A DNA stretch of 64,000 nucleotides from CAYRHJ01 sp964424105 (GTDB lineage Bacteria > Planctomycetota > Phycisphaerae > UBA1845). Positions 17,383-24,853 of the stretch are shown here, piece after piece; position 1 is the stretch's first letter; the number at the start of each line of letters is the position of its first letter. The stretch is taken from contig CAYRHJ010000016.1 in the NCBI GenBank assembly GCA_964424105.1, forward strand, positions 1 through 64,000, written 5' to 3'. The notes beneath the pieces were generated by a model that was not told the origin of the DNA, did no database searches, and was given only the letters and a program-made list of their open reading frames with translations. Position numbers and translations under genes: made by a program.

Positions 17383-17583
17383 CTATTGAGTGGGTGTGCC
17401 CATCAGATCGGCGAAAATGGCATCAAAATCGAAAGTTGCTGAACTAAACAGTTGACCCAAAAGCAGTTGCGGAGTCTGAACGAACGCATCGTGGATGGTC
17501 GTTTGACAGGTTCCATGCAAGGTGCCGATGGCCACCGTCGCTGCCGCGACGAAAAATCGTCTGAAACGCATCTTTGACGTCAT
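17383..17583 (-). CDS. Small secreted protein, function unknown
   Basis: 66 residues. Start ATG 17583 has AAGGA 8 bases upstream; a basic MTSKMRFRRFF start and an alanine-rich hydrophobic stretch form a signal peptide to about residue 25. The mature part is about 40 residues and contains a single Cys just after the predicted cleavage region, so a lipoprotein is possible (GTC), though the lipobox is weak. It follows two lipoprotein genes on the same strand by 49 bp and may be their cotranscribed tail. No family recognised. Confidence 0.6.
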   Translation of the reverse strand: MTSKMRFRRFFVAAATVAIGTLHGTCQTTIHDAFVQTPQLLLGQLFSSATFDFDAIFADLMGTPTQ

Positions 17584-17632
17584 TTTCGTATTTCCTTGGG
17601 TAACCGGTGTTCTACTGCTGTAAATGTTGACG

Positions 17633-18337
17633 TCACTCTTCAATCGGACGACCTCGCAAGAAATCCGCGGCCACGGTAAACGTGTCTCGCGCGGTCTGCG
17701 TGGGCTGACTTTCAAATGGCAGGACGAAGGCCTGCACGCGAAAACCACCTGGCGCGTTGGCACTGGTAAATGCTTCATAAATTAAAGTATCACCACACTG
17801 AAAATCACCGTTATCGCGACTTAATGGGTTGATGTTCGGCGGTACTCCGAACCCCTGCGTGATATCACCCAAACCGCCAACCAATAGGCCGGGGTCGGTC
17901 GTCGGTCGATTCAGATTCTCGCCCAACCCCACGCGGGTAATGGGATTCGCCGGCGAACAATCGAAAAGGACTCCGGCTTCATTTGACAGTTGTCCGGGGG
18001 CGGTGGAAAGCTCGATGGTCTGCGAGTCGGTCACTCGGCCCTCGCCGGTGCTGTCGGAAATAGTCCTAGACCTTTCGATGGTCACCAGAAAACGCAAGGT
18101 CTCGTTCGACGAGTTGACCACGCGCACGAAAAGCAATTCGTTTTCCGGGCCGGGGACAAATGGGAACAGTCCGCCCTCCACACGATTGACGAACGAAGGA
18201 TTGAACAGGAACGGGCTTAACTCGAAACAACCGCCGGCGGCCAGGAGCGCGGCCAATGTCAAGGCAAGGGACCGACGACGGACCGTCCGGTTCGCGGCGG
18301 CGAATCTGAAACGTGTTTGGTGGGATTCTGATTTCAT
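17633..18337 (-). CDS. Predicted lipoprotein, uncharacterised
   Basis: 234 residues from ATG 18337. A basic N-terminus is followed by SLALTLAALLAAGGC, a signal with a lipobox-like AGGC (Cys at about residue 37). The mature domain is beta-rich (NELLFVRVVNSSNETLRFLV) and contains scattered cysteines (CSPANP, CGDTLIYE). No known domain is recognised. It is arranged head-to-tail with another lipoprotein gene 38 bp upstream whose mature domain has a similar composition (references to FDC/QCDVARV and final DTL-type phrases), suggesting a duplicated pair. Confidence 0.7.
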   Translation of the reverse strand: MKSESHQTRFRFAAANRTVRRRSLALTLAALLAAGGCFELSPFLFNPSFVNRVEGGLFPFVPGPENELLFVRVVNSSNETLRFLVTIERSRTISDSTGEGRVTDSQTIELSTAPGQLSNEAGVLFDCSPANPITRVGLGENLNRPTTDPGLLVGGLGDITQGFGVPPNINPLSRDNGDFQCGDTLIYEAFTSANAPGGFRVQAFVLPFESQPTQTARDTFTVAADFLRGRPIEE

Positions 18338-18375
18338 AGTACGTTTTCCGGCTTCGATTTCATGCATCGAGGGGC

Positions 18376-19206
18376 CTATCGAATTCCTACTGAGATTCGA
18401 AACCGCCCGGGGCTGGCCAGGATACGAGCCTGATCGGTCACCAAGGCTCCCGGCGTATCATCGCCGTTGGCGTTTCGCTCAAACGGCAATGACAAGGTTC
18501 CGGAAACGGTAATCGTCACGACCGAGCCGCAGTTGGGCGCGATGGCCGGTGCCGGGGCATCGCGAATGTCCACGTTGCGAAAGACCGTAGCGTTGCCCAG
18601 CGCGTCCGATTGATCCAATTGCAGCACGACAAATTGCGGTGTCGTGATATTGGTTCGAACACGGAACGGCGGCGTATTTTCGTCACCGGGGTCAATTCGC
18701 GTGGCCTCGAAAAACGCGGGCACAAAGACCGAGGGAAGTTGAAGCAAATCAACGCGGGCGACGTCGCACTGAACCACGAGGTTGTCCTGCTGCGTGCGGG
18801 TCAGGTCTGGAAAGTCCGACGCCCGGACGGCCGGATCAATGATGGCGGCTGATCCGTCTGTAAACTCGACCTGAAGCGCATCTCCATTGACAAAGGTGAT
18901 TTGCAGAACCATGCGAACGAAAGGTCGAAGTTCGGGGTCCTCAATCAATGCTGCATCCAGCCCCCGGTTGACCAGGTGTTGGGTGAGGCGTTCATCAAAG
19001 AGCGTGTCATTGCGCATGACGACAGCCACGTGCCCTGAAGAGTCGGGCCCTTGCGGCGGAGCAATGGAAGGTCCTAATACGTCCAAGAAAGCGGGGCTGA
19101 AGGCGTCACAAGCCGCCAGCGTGCAAACGATCGCGGCAGCCAACAGGCGTAACGGTGTGAACCACCCCGGTCTAGTCATTGCTGATTTGACGTTATCCCT
19201 TACCAT
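18376..19206 (-). CDS. Predicted lipoprotein, uncharacterised
   Basis: 276 residues from ATG 19206; the ATG at 19179 is an equally good alternative. The signal LLAAAIVCTLAAC gives a clear lipobox (LAAC). The mature protein has a beta-rich look, including VAVVMRNDTLFDERLTQHLV and NLVVQCDVARVDLLQLPS. No domain recognised. First gene of a three-gene minus-strand cluster of secreted proteins with the two entries downstream. Confidence 0.7.
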   Translation of the reverse strand: MVRDNVKSAMTRPGWFTPLRLLAAAIVCTLAACDAFSPAFLDVLGPSIAPPQGPDSSGHVAVVMRNDTLFDERLTQHLVNRGLDAALIEDPELRPFVRMVLQITFVNGDALQVEFTDGSAAIIDPAVRASDFPDLTRTQQDNLVVQCDVARVDLLQLPSVFVPAFFEATRIDPGDENTPPFRVRTNITTPQFVVLQLDQSDALGNATVFRNVDIRDAPAPAIAPNCGSVVTITVSGTLSLPFERNANGDDTPGALVTDQARILASPGRFRISVGIR

Positions 19207-19461
19207 TGCGTGGGTCTTCCGTTGGGAAGTAGTCGGCCGGACGTAACCGGCACGGGCAGCAGATTTTGAACCGGCTGTTTGCCGAGTCTGCACACGACGG
19301 ACATCATCGTGGATTCAAGTGGCCGGTCAACCCCCCCGCGGTCGCGATCGGCGTCGGCCGCGAGGAAAGATTGTAAGATTTCAACGAATCGCGGTTGCGG
19401 CGGGGACGGCTCGGGTTGACGACCCCGACGTTGCGAGTATGTTGCGAATTCGCCCGATGTC

Positions 19462-19545
19462 GCGGATGTGGCGGAATTGGCAGACGCGCTGGCTTCAGGT
19501 GCCAGTGGGGGCAACCCCATGGAGGTTCGAGTCCTCTCATCCGCA
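19462..19545 (+). tRNA. tRNA-Leu (anticodon CAG)
   Basis: 84 nt cloverleaf: 7-bp acceptor GCGGATG/CATCCGC with discriminator A, anticodon stem CTGGC/GCCAG around loop TTCAGGT (anticodon CAG), long class II variable arm GGGG-CAA-CCCC and T-arm with GGTTCGAGTCC. The CCA end is not encoded. Located 170 bp upstream of the acyl-CoA dehydrogenase island; no integrase beside it. Confidence 0.96.
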
Positions 19546-19715
19546 GGTTGATTTATTTGTGCGACGCTGTCGCGCGGGCGCAACTCGAAACGTACCGTTT
19601 CAATTGATAAGAGTGCCTGTCCGATTCAATAGACGCGGGGATTGGATGATCCGTTGTTGTGGCTGGAATGGTCTGCAACGGAACTCGTGTGGGGCGATTT
19701 CAAAGGTATTGGAAA

Positions 19716-20870
19716 ATGAATTTTGAGATTTCGGATGATATGGCTGCGTTGCGAGATCTGGCTCGCAAATTTGCGGCGGAGGAAATTGGCCCTCATGCTC
19801 GCGATTGGGATCGTGATGGACTGATCCCGGATGACGCCATCACGAAAATGGGCGAGATCGGATTTTTGGGGATGCTCGCGCCGGCGGAATACGGTGGGGC
19901 TGAACTTGGATACGTCGGCAATTCGATCGTCATCGAGGAGATCGCCCGTCATTGTGGAGGCACGGCGCTGATGTTGGCGGCCCACAATGGGTTGTGCCTC
20001 GGTCATATCCTATTGGCGGCCAACGACGAGCAAAAAAGGAAATACGTTCCGGCGCTGGCGACGGGTCAGATGCTCGGCTCGTGGTGTTTGACGGAACCGG
20101 GCAGCGGCAGCGACGCGGCTGCGTTGGCGACGCGGGCGGTGCAGGACGGGACAGGTTGGGTGTTGAACGGTTCTAAAATGTTCGTGACGAACGGTCAGCG
20201 CGCGGGGGTTTTTGTGGTGCTGGCTCGGACGAGCGAGGAGAGCAAGTCGCGTGGCATCAGCGCGTTCATTGTCGAGCGGGGCACCCAGGGTGTGGAGATC
20301 GGCCCGAAAGAAGACAAGATGGGCATGCGGGCCAGTGACACGGTTCCAGTTACGTTGCAGGACGTTCGCGTCCCCCGTGAAAACCTATGTGGCGAGTTGA
20401 ACAACGGGTTCGTAAACGCGATGAAGGTTCTGGAGCGGGGACGAATCGCGATCGGCGCGCTTTCGGTGGGGCTGGCTCGCGGTGGGCTGGAAGAGGCGTT
20501 GGCGTACGCGCAGCAGCGCGAGCAGTTTGGCAAGCCGCTGTCGGAGCACCAGACCTTGCAATTCATGATGGCGGACATGGCCATGGAAATTGACGCGGCC
20601 CGGCTGATGCTGCGGAAGGCGGCTTGGCTTCAGGATCAGGGACAGGACACGGAGTTGGAATCGTCGATGTGCAAGCTATTCGCCAGCGAGATGGCGACGC
20701 GAGCCTGCCTGAACGCGATACAGATTTGCGGCGGGTATGGCTACATCAAGGAGTTGCCGGTGGAGCGATTGATGCGTGACGCGAAGCTGTGCGAAATCGG
20801 CGAGGGTTCCAGTCAGGTGCAACGGATGATCATCGCCCGGCATCATCTCGAATTGAAGAAGGTATCGTGA
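19716..20870 (+). CDS. Acyl-CoA dehydrogenase (short/branched-chain type)
   Basis: 384 residues, normal for the FAD-dependent family. Signature blocks are CLTEPGSGSDAA (FAD/acyl binding), EQFGKPLSEHQTLQFMMADM and the C-terminal GGYGYIKELPVERLMRDAK. The catalytic glutamate is in IGEGSSQVQR near residue 370, as in butyryl-/isobutyryl-type enzymes. Start ATG 19716 follows GGAAA; the upstream extension to 19659 is non-homologous. Its TGA overlaps the ATG of the next dehydrogenase by one base (TGATG), so the two are translationally coupled. Likely step: saturated short-chain acyl-CoA to enoyl-CoA with ETF as acceptor. Confidence 0.9.
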   Translation: MNFEISDDMAALRDLARKFAAEEIGPHARDWDRDGLIPDDAITKMGEIGFLGMLAPAEYGGAELGYVGNSIVIEEIARHCGGTALMLAAHNGLCLGHILLAANDEQKRKYVPALATGQMLGSWCLTEPGSGSDAAALATRAVQDGTGWVLNGSKMFVTNGQRAGVFVVLARTSEESKSRGISAFIVERGTQGVEIGPKEDKMGMRASDTVPVTLQDVRVPRENLCGELNNGFVNAMKVLERGRIAIGALSVGLARGGLEEALAYAQQREQFGKPLSEHQTLQFMMADMAMEIDAARLMLRKAAWLQDQGQDTELESSMCKLFASEMATRACLNAIQICGGYGYIKELPVERLMRDAKLCEIGEGSSQVQRMIIARHHLELKKVS

Positions 20871-22036
20871 TGGACTTTGCATTCAGCGAAGATCACGAAT
20901 TTCTGCGTCAGTCCATTCGAGAGTTTTCGTTCGAGGAGGTGGCGCCGGGTGCTGAAGCGCGAGACCGGGACAGTGAACTTCCACGAGAGCTTCGCGATAA
21001 ATTGACCGAGATGGGGTTGATGGGGATCTGCATTCCGGAGAAGTTCGGCGGTGCGGGGATGGACACCGTCGCGTCCAGTATCGTCGTCGAGGAGATTTCC
21101 AAGTCCTGCGCGGGAACGGGTGTTTATCTGAGCGCGCACAACTCGCTGTGCGTCGATCCCATTCTGAAATTCGGCAACGAGGAGCAGAAGACGAAATTTT
21201 TGCCCATGCTCGCCGGCGGCACGGTGGGTTGTTTGTCATTGACCGAGCCGGGCAGCGGCAGTGACGCGGGCGCGGCGCGATGCATGGCTGTTGAGGAGGG
21301 CGAGGCTTGGCGGATCAATGGAAACAAGATTTTCGTGACCAACGGCAGGGAGGCGGGGATCATGGTGTTGATCGCGGTTACCGACCCCCGCGAACCCAAG
21401 CGGCGGTTGAGCGCGTTCATCGTGGAGCATCCCAGTGATGGGCTTCGCATCGGCAAGCTGGAGAAGAAGCTGGGCATCCGATGCAGCTCGACGGCGGAAT
21501 ATGTTTTTGAAGATTGTTTGATTCCGAAGGAGAATCTGCTGGGCGAGCGGGGCAAGGGGATGAAGGTTGCGCTGTCGACGCTGGACGGCGGACGAATCGG
21601 CATCGCGGCGCAGGCGTTGGGCATCGCCGAGGCTTGTCTGTACGTGGCCGCCAAGTATGCCAATACGCGCGAGCAGTTCGGTCGGACCATCGGTCATTTT
21701 CAGGCGATTCAAAACAAGATCGCCGACATGGCCGTCGGCGTGGAGGCGTCCCGCAATTTGATTTATCGGGCGGCTTGGATGAAGGACCAGAAGAAGCCAT
21801 TCGGATATTATTCCGCGATGGCTAAGCTGTTCGCCAGCGAGACAGCCAGCAAGTGTGCCAACCATGCGGTGCAGGTTTTTGGCGGCTACGGGTATTGTCA
21901 GGATTACCCGGCGGAGCGGTTCTTGCGTGACGCCAAGATCACCGAGATCTACGAAGGCACGAGCGAAATCCATCGGCTGGTGATTTTCCGGGGTTTGGTG
22001 CAGGAGGTGGAGAATCGCTGGTCAGCCAGGGTTTAG
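20870..22036 (+). CDS. Acyl-CoA dehydrogenase (butyryl-CoA type)
   Basis: 388 residues. CLSLTEPGSGSDAGAAR, KIFVTNGREAG, EQFGRTIGHFQAIQNKIADM and GGYGYCQDYPAERFLRDAK are in canonical order. The catalytic Glu is in IYEGTSEIHR near residue 367. It begins at ATG 20870, overlapping the stop of the preceding dehydrogenase. About half its positions match the first copy by eye, so it is a paralogue likely of different chain specificity. Together with the downstream hbd and crotonase genes it supplies the oxidation step of a short-chain beta-oxidation spiral. Confidence 0.91.
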   Translation: MDFAFSEDHEFLRQSIREFSFEEVAPGAEARDRDSELPRELRDKLTEMGLMGICIPEKFGGAGMDTVASSIVVEEISKSCAGTGVYLSAHNSLCVDPILKFGNEEQKTKFLPMLAGGTVGCLSLTEPGSGSDAGAARCMAVEEGEAWRINGNKIFVTNGREAGIMVLIAVTDPREPKRRLSAFIVEHPSDGLRIGKLEKKLGIRCSSTAEYVFEDCLIPKENLLGERGKGMKVALSTLDGGRIGIAAQALGIAEACLYVAAKYANTREQFGRTIGHFQAIQNKIADMAVGVEASRNLIYRAAWMKDQKKPFGYYSAMAKLFASETASKCANHAVQVFGGYGYCQDYPAERFLRDAKITEIYEGTSEIHRLVIFRGLVQEVENRWSARV

Positions 22037-22555
22037 GCTCCGCGTGTTGCAGGAATGTACGAAAACGGCACATGATGAAGTGGGGCGTATGTGCTTGAAC
22101 GTCGATCAAGTCTGCGGGTCGGTCAAGTCATCTCCCTATTTAGGATAGTGATAGTTGTTAAGAGTCTGGCGACCGAACAAGCAGGGCCCCTGCCAATTGA
22201 AGCGGCGACATTCGCGGCAATTATTTTGAAGGGATTGGCATTTCAATGACCGCAAGAGCGAGTGTGTCATGGCATTGGCATGAATGCAGTATTCAGCGTG
22301 CCTCACACAATAGCTGACCGGCCATTCGAATGAACCGGAAGACCGCTCCCTTACGGTCGCGGCTCTGTTAAGAGGGTGAAACCCGCCCTACAAATTCAGA
22401 GTGAAACAGGCCCTGCGAACTTTGTGGAAGAAATTTTCAGAAGATATTGAAGAGTTTGGTCATCACGATTGCGTGACATGATATTTTTCACCGGCCCGAT
22501 TACAATGAAAACCAACTGACGCTGCGGGCGTCCGTTCAGTGAGGAGTCCAACGTT
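22037..22555. repeat. 519-bp spacer with family B element
   Basis: No gene. Bases 22340-22368 carry aGACCGCTCCC-TTACGGTC-GCGGCTCTG, followed by a GGGTGAAACCCGCCCTAC phrase also seen in simplified form at about 34620. The final 150 bp should hold the hbd promoter; a good -10 is not evident. Confidence 0.55.
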
Positions 22556-23413
22556 ATGATTGACAAGAACAAGCCGGTGGCCGTGATCGGCGCGGGGACC
22601 ATGGGTCAGGGGATCGTACAGGTTTTCGCCCAATCGGGGTTCGAAGTGCGCGTGTACGACGCCATGCCGATGGTATTGAATGCGGCTCCCGGCGCCATCG
22701 CCAAACTGCTCGACCGAGCCGTCGAGAAGGGCAAGCTGGAAAAGGCTGAGGCGGAGGCGACCAAGCAGCGCATCAGGCTGGTCAACTCGCAGGCGGAATT
22801 CGGCCAGCCGCAGATCATCATCGAAGCCGCGACCGAACGGCTGGAAATCAAGTTGGAGATTCTGAAGTCGGCTGCGCAGCATGTGGCTGACGGCGGCATC
22901 ATCGCGTCGAATACCAGCAGCATCAGCATCACCAAGCTGGGCACGGCTGTCTCGCGTCGCGACCGATTTGTGGGGATGCACTTTTTCAATCCCGTGCCGG
23001 TGATGCAGTTGGTGGAGGTGGTTCGCGGGTTGGATACGTCCGATGCGACGATCAGCGAGACGTGCGAGCTGGCGAAGGTCGTCGGCAAGACGCCCTTGAT
23101 CGTGAACGATCATCCCGGATTCGTGTCCAATCGCGTGCTGATGCCCTTGATCAACGAAGCCCTGTTCACGTTGCAGGACGGAGTGGCTGATGCGGAAACG
23201 ATCGACGGGGTGATGAAGCTGGGGATGGCGCACCCGATGGGTCCGCTGGCGTTGGCGGATTTGATCGGTTTGGACGTTTGTCTGGACATCATGGAAGTGC
23301 TGCACCGCGACCTGGGTGAAGACCGCTATCGACCGTGCCCGCTGCTTCGTAAGATGGTTGACGGGGGCCGGCTGGGGCGAAAGTCGAAACGGGGATTCTT
23401 CACCTACGAATAA
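22556..23413 (+). CDS. hbd: 3-hydroxybutyryl-CoA dehydrogenase
   Basis: 285 residues, the usual length for Hbd/PaaH-type enzymes. The N-terminal Rossmann NAD site is VIGAGTMGQGIVQVFA (residues 9-24). ASNTSSISITKL, MHFFNPVPVMQLVEVV (catalytic His) and NDHPGFVSNRVLMPLINEA follow, with a C-terminal dimerisation domain ending KRGFFTYE. Oxidises (S)-3-hydroxybutyryl-CoA to acetoacetyl-CoA. GAGGAG lies 10 bases before ATG 22556. Same strand as the acyl-CoA dehydrogenases and the crotonase, consistent with one pathway. Confidence 0.93.
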   Translation: MIDKNKPVAVIGAGTMGQGIVQVFAQSGFEVRVYDAMPMVLNAAPGAIAKLLDRAVEKGKLEKAEAEATKQRIRLVNSQAEFGQPQIIIEAATERLEIKLEILKSAAQHVADGGIIASNTSSISITKLGTAVSRRDRFVGMHFFNPVPVMQLVEVVRGLDTSDATISETCELAKVVGKTPLIVNDHPGFVSNRVLMPLINEALFTLQDGVADAETIDGVMKLGMAHPMGPLALADLIGLDVCLDIMEVLHRDLGEDRYRPCPLLRKMVDGGRLGRKSKRGFFTYE

Positions 23414-23428
23414 CGTATCAACCCGAAT

Positions 23429-23758
23429 ATGATTACAGCAATTGAACATCATGGAGACGCATTGGCTGATTTGTGCCGCCGGCACCGCGTGCGCCGGTTG
23501 GAGGTGTTCGGTTCGGCGGCGGACGGCACGTTTAATCCGGATTCAAGCGACATTGATTTTCTCGTGGAATTTTTTCCGCTCGATTGCGGCGAACATTACG
23601 AGGCCTATTTCGGGCTATGGGAGGATCTGAAGAAATTGTTCGGCCGCAGGATAGATCTCGTCGAAGTCGGTCCCATGCGAAACCCGTATTTCGCACGGCG
23701 AGTGAACGAGAGTCGAAAGCCGATTTATGACGCGGGATCGAGAAAAATACCTGTTTGA
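23429..23758 (+). CDS. MNT-type nucleotidyltransferase (antitoxin of HEPN/MNT pair)
   Basis: 109 residues with the minimal nucleotidyltransferase signature GS-x11-D-x-D (G28 S29, D41, D43) in VFGSAADGTF...SDIDFLVEF. In characterised HEPN/MNT systems this protein adenylylates a tyrosine next to the HEPN active site and so silences the toxin. It overlaps the HEPN gene by 32 bp, the typical coupled arrangement. It lies only 15 bp after hbd and inside an otherwise metabolic gene string, suggesting insertion. A second ATG at 23451-23453 in another frame is ignored. Confidence 0.88.
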   Translation: MITAIEHHGDALADLCRRHRVRRLEVFGSAADGTFNPDSSDIDFLVEFFPLDCGEHYEAYFGLWEDLKKLFGRRIDLVEVGPMRNPYFARRVNESRKPIYDAGSRKIPV

Positions 23759-24068
23759 CATGCTCGATTCGTGCCGGTTCTTGATCGAGTTCACGAACGG
23801 CGAACGCATGGCACGATTCACGAGCGACCGTCCGTTTCGAGCGGCCATTGAGCGCGAGTTGCAGATCATCGGCGAGGCGATGTTGCAGCTTCACACAATG
23901 GATCCGGCGTTTGCGGCGCAGATCCCGGAACACGGGCGTATCATCGGGTTCCGCCACGTACTGGTTCATGGTTATCATTCGATCAATCCTGATGTTGTCT
24001 GGAACGTCATCACCAGAGGATTGCCAGAATTGCGTACGGCGTTGGAGAAGCTCCTGCCGGATGCGTAG
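23727..24068 (+). CDS. HEPN-domain (DUF86) RNase toxin
   Basis: 113 residues, helical. The HEPN active-site motif R-x4-H-x-Y is R76...H81-G-Y83 in FRHVLVHGYHSI; the usual Asn after the Arg is His here. In known systems the protein cleaves RNA or tRNA and Y83-equivalent is the target of antitoxin AMPylation. Partner of the overlapping MNT gene. An intact motif suggests an active toxin, although the N-to-H change could affect activity. Confidence 0.88.
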   Translation: MTRDREKYLFDMLDSCRFLIEFTNGERMARFTSDRPFRAAIERELQIIGEAMLQLHTMDPAFAAQIPEHGRIIGFRHVLVHGYHSINPDVVWNVITRGLPELRTALEKLLPDA

Positions 24069-24093
24069 TTGATGCGCGCGAGGAACGAGTATC

Positions 24094-24849
24094 ATGAGTA
24101 GCCAAACAACCGCCAATACGGTTATCGACGGTGCACGAGCCACCATTACGATTTCTACGCCTGATGGGTTGAACGTCATGTCCGCCGGCGCGATGAAGCG
24201 GCTGGGACGAGCCGTCGAGCAGGTGGCCGCAGCGAAGAACGTTCGATTCACGGTCGTCCGATCGGAGGGGAAGGTTTTTGTGGCCGGTGCCGATATCAAG
24301 GAAATGTCAGGTTACAATGTTTCCGCCGCCCGCGAGTTTGGCCGACTGGGATCGTCGGTGTGCGACGCGATCGAAGCCCTGCCATGTGTGACGGTGGCGG
24401 TGTTGCAGGGGGCGGCATTGGGCGGCGGTTGCGAGATCGCGCTGGCCTGCGATTTTCGCATCGCGTCTGCCAACGTGAAAATCGGATTGCCGGAATCGAC
24501 GTTGGGCTTGATTCCAGGTTGGGGAGGTATCGCGAGGTCCTATAATCTGCTGCGCGGGCCAAGGGCGAAGCGGTTGATGTTCAGCGGCGGGCCGATCAGC
24601 GCCGATGAGGCTGTGACCGTTGGGTTGATCGATCGGGTCGTGGCCGATGCGTTAGCGTTGGATGCGGCCATCGAGGAACTTCAACGATCGCTCGTCAAGG
24701 GTGGTCCGCAAGCCATCTCGTTGATTAAACGGGCGTTGCGAGACGGTGACCCGCTGGCCGCGTTCGCCGACTGCTTCGACAACGCGGAGTCGCGCGAGGG
24801 CATGGCGGCTTTTAGCGAAAAAAGAACTGCCAATTGGGCGGAGGGATAA
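24094..24849 (+). CDS. Enoyl-CoA hydratase/isomerase (crotonase family)
   Basis: 251 residues. The oxyanion-hole segments are VFVAGADIKEM (about 65-75) and GAALGGGCEIALACDFRIA (about 108-126). The second catalytic Glu is in LPESTLGLIPGWGG; the first position, usually a Glu in G-G-x-C-E, is E in GGGCEIAL. This fits a true hydratase. GAGGAACGAG precedes ATG 24094. Ends 4 bp before the mutase start, so the two are in one operon. Role inferred: hydration of crotonyl-CoA or methacrylyl-CoA. Confidence 0.9.
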   Translation: MSSQTTANTVIDGARATITISTPDGLNVMSAGAMKRLGRAVEQVAAAKNVRFTVVRSEGKVFVAGADIKEMSGYNVSAAREFGRLGSSVCDAIEALPCVTVAVLQGAALGGGCEIALACDFRIASANVKIGLPESTLGLIPGWGGIARSYNLLRGPRAKRLMFSGGPISADEAVTVGLIDRVVADALALDAAIEELQRSLVKGGPQAISLIKRALRDGDPLAAFADCFDNAESREGMAAFSEKRTANWAEG

Positions 24850-24853
24850 TCGA

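Noticed and set aside
19462..19545. tRNA-Leu as an integration (att) site for an island
   Set aside because: No integrase, no direct repeat of the tRNA 3' end was noticed, and the island genes look like ordinary metabolism.
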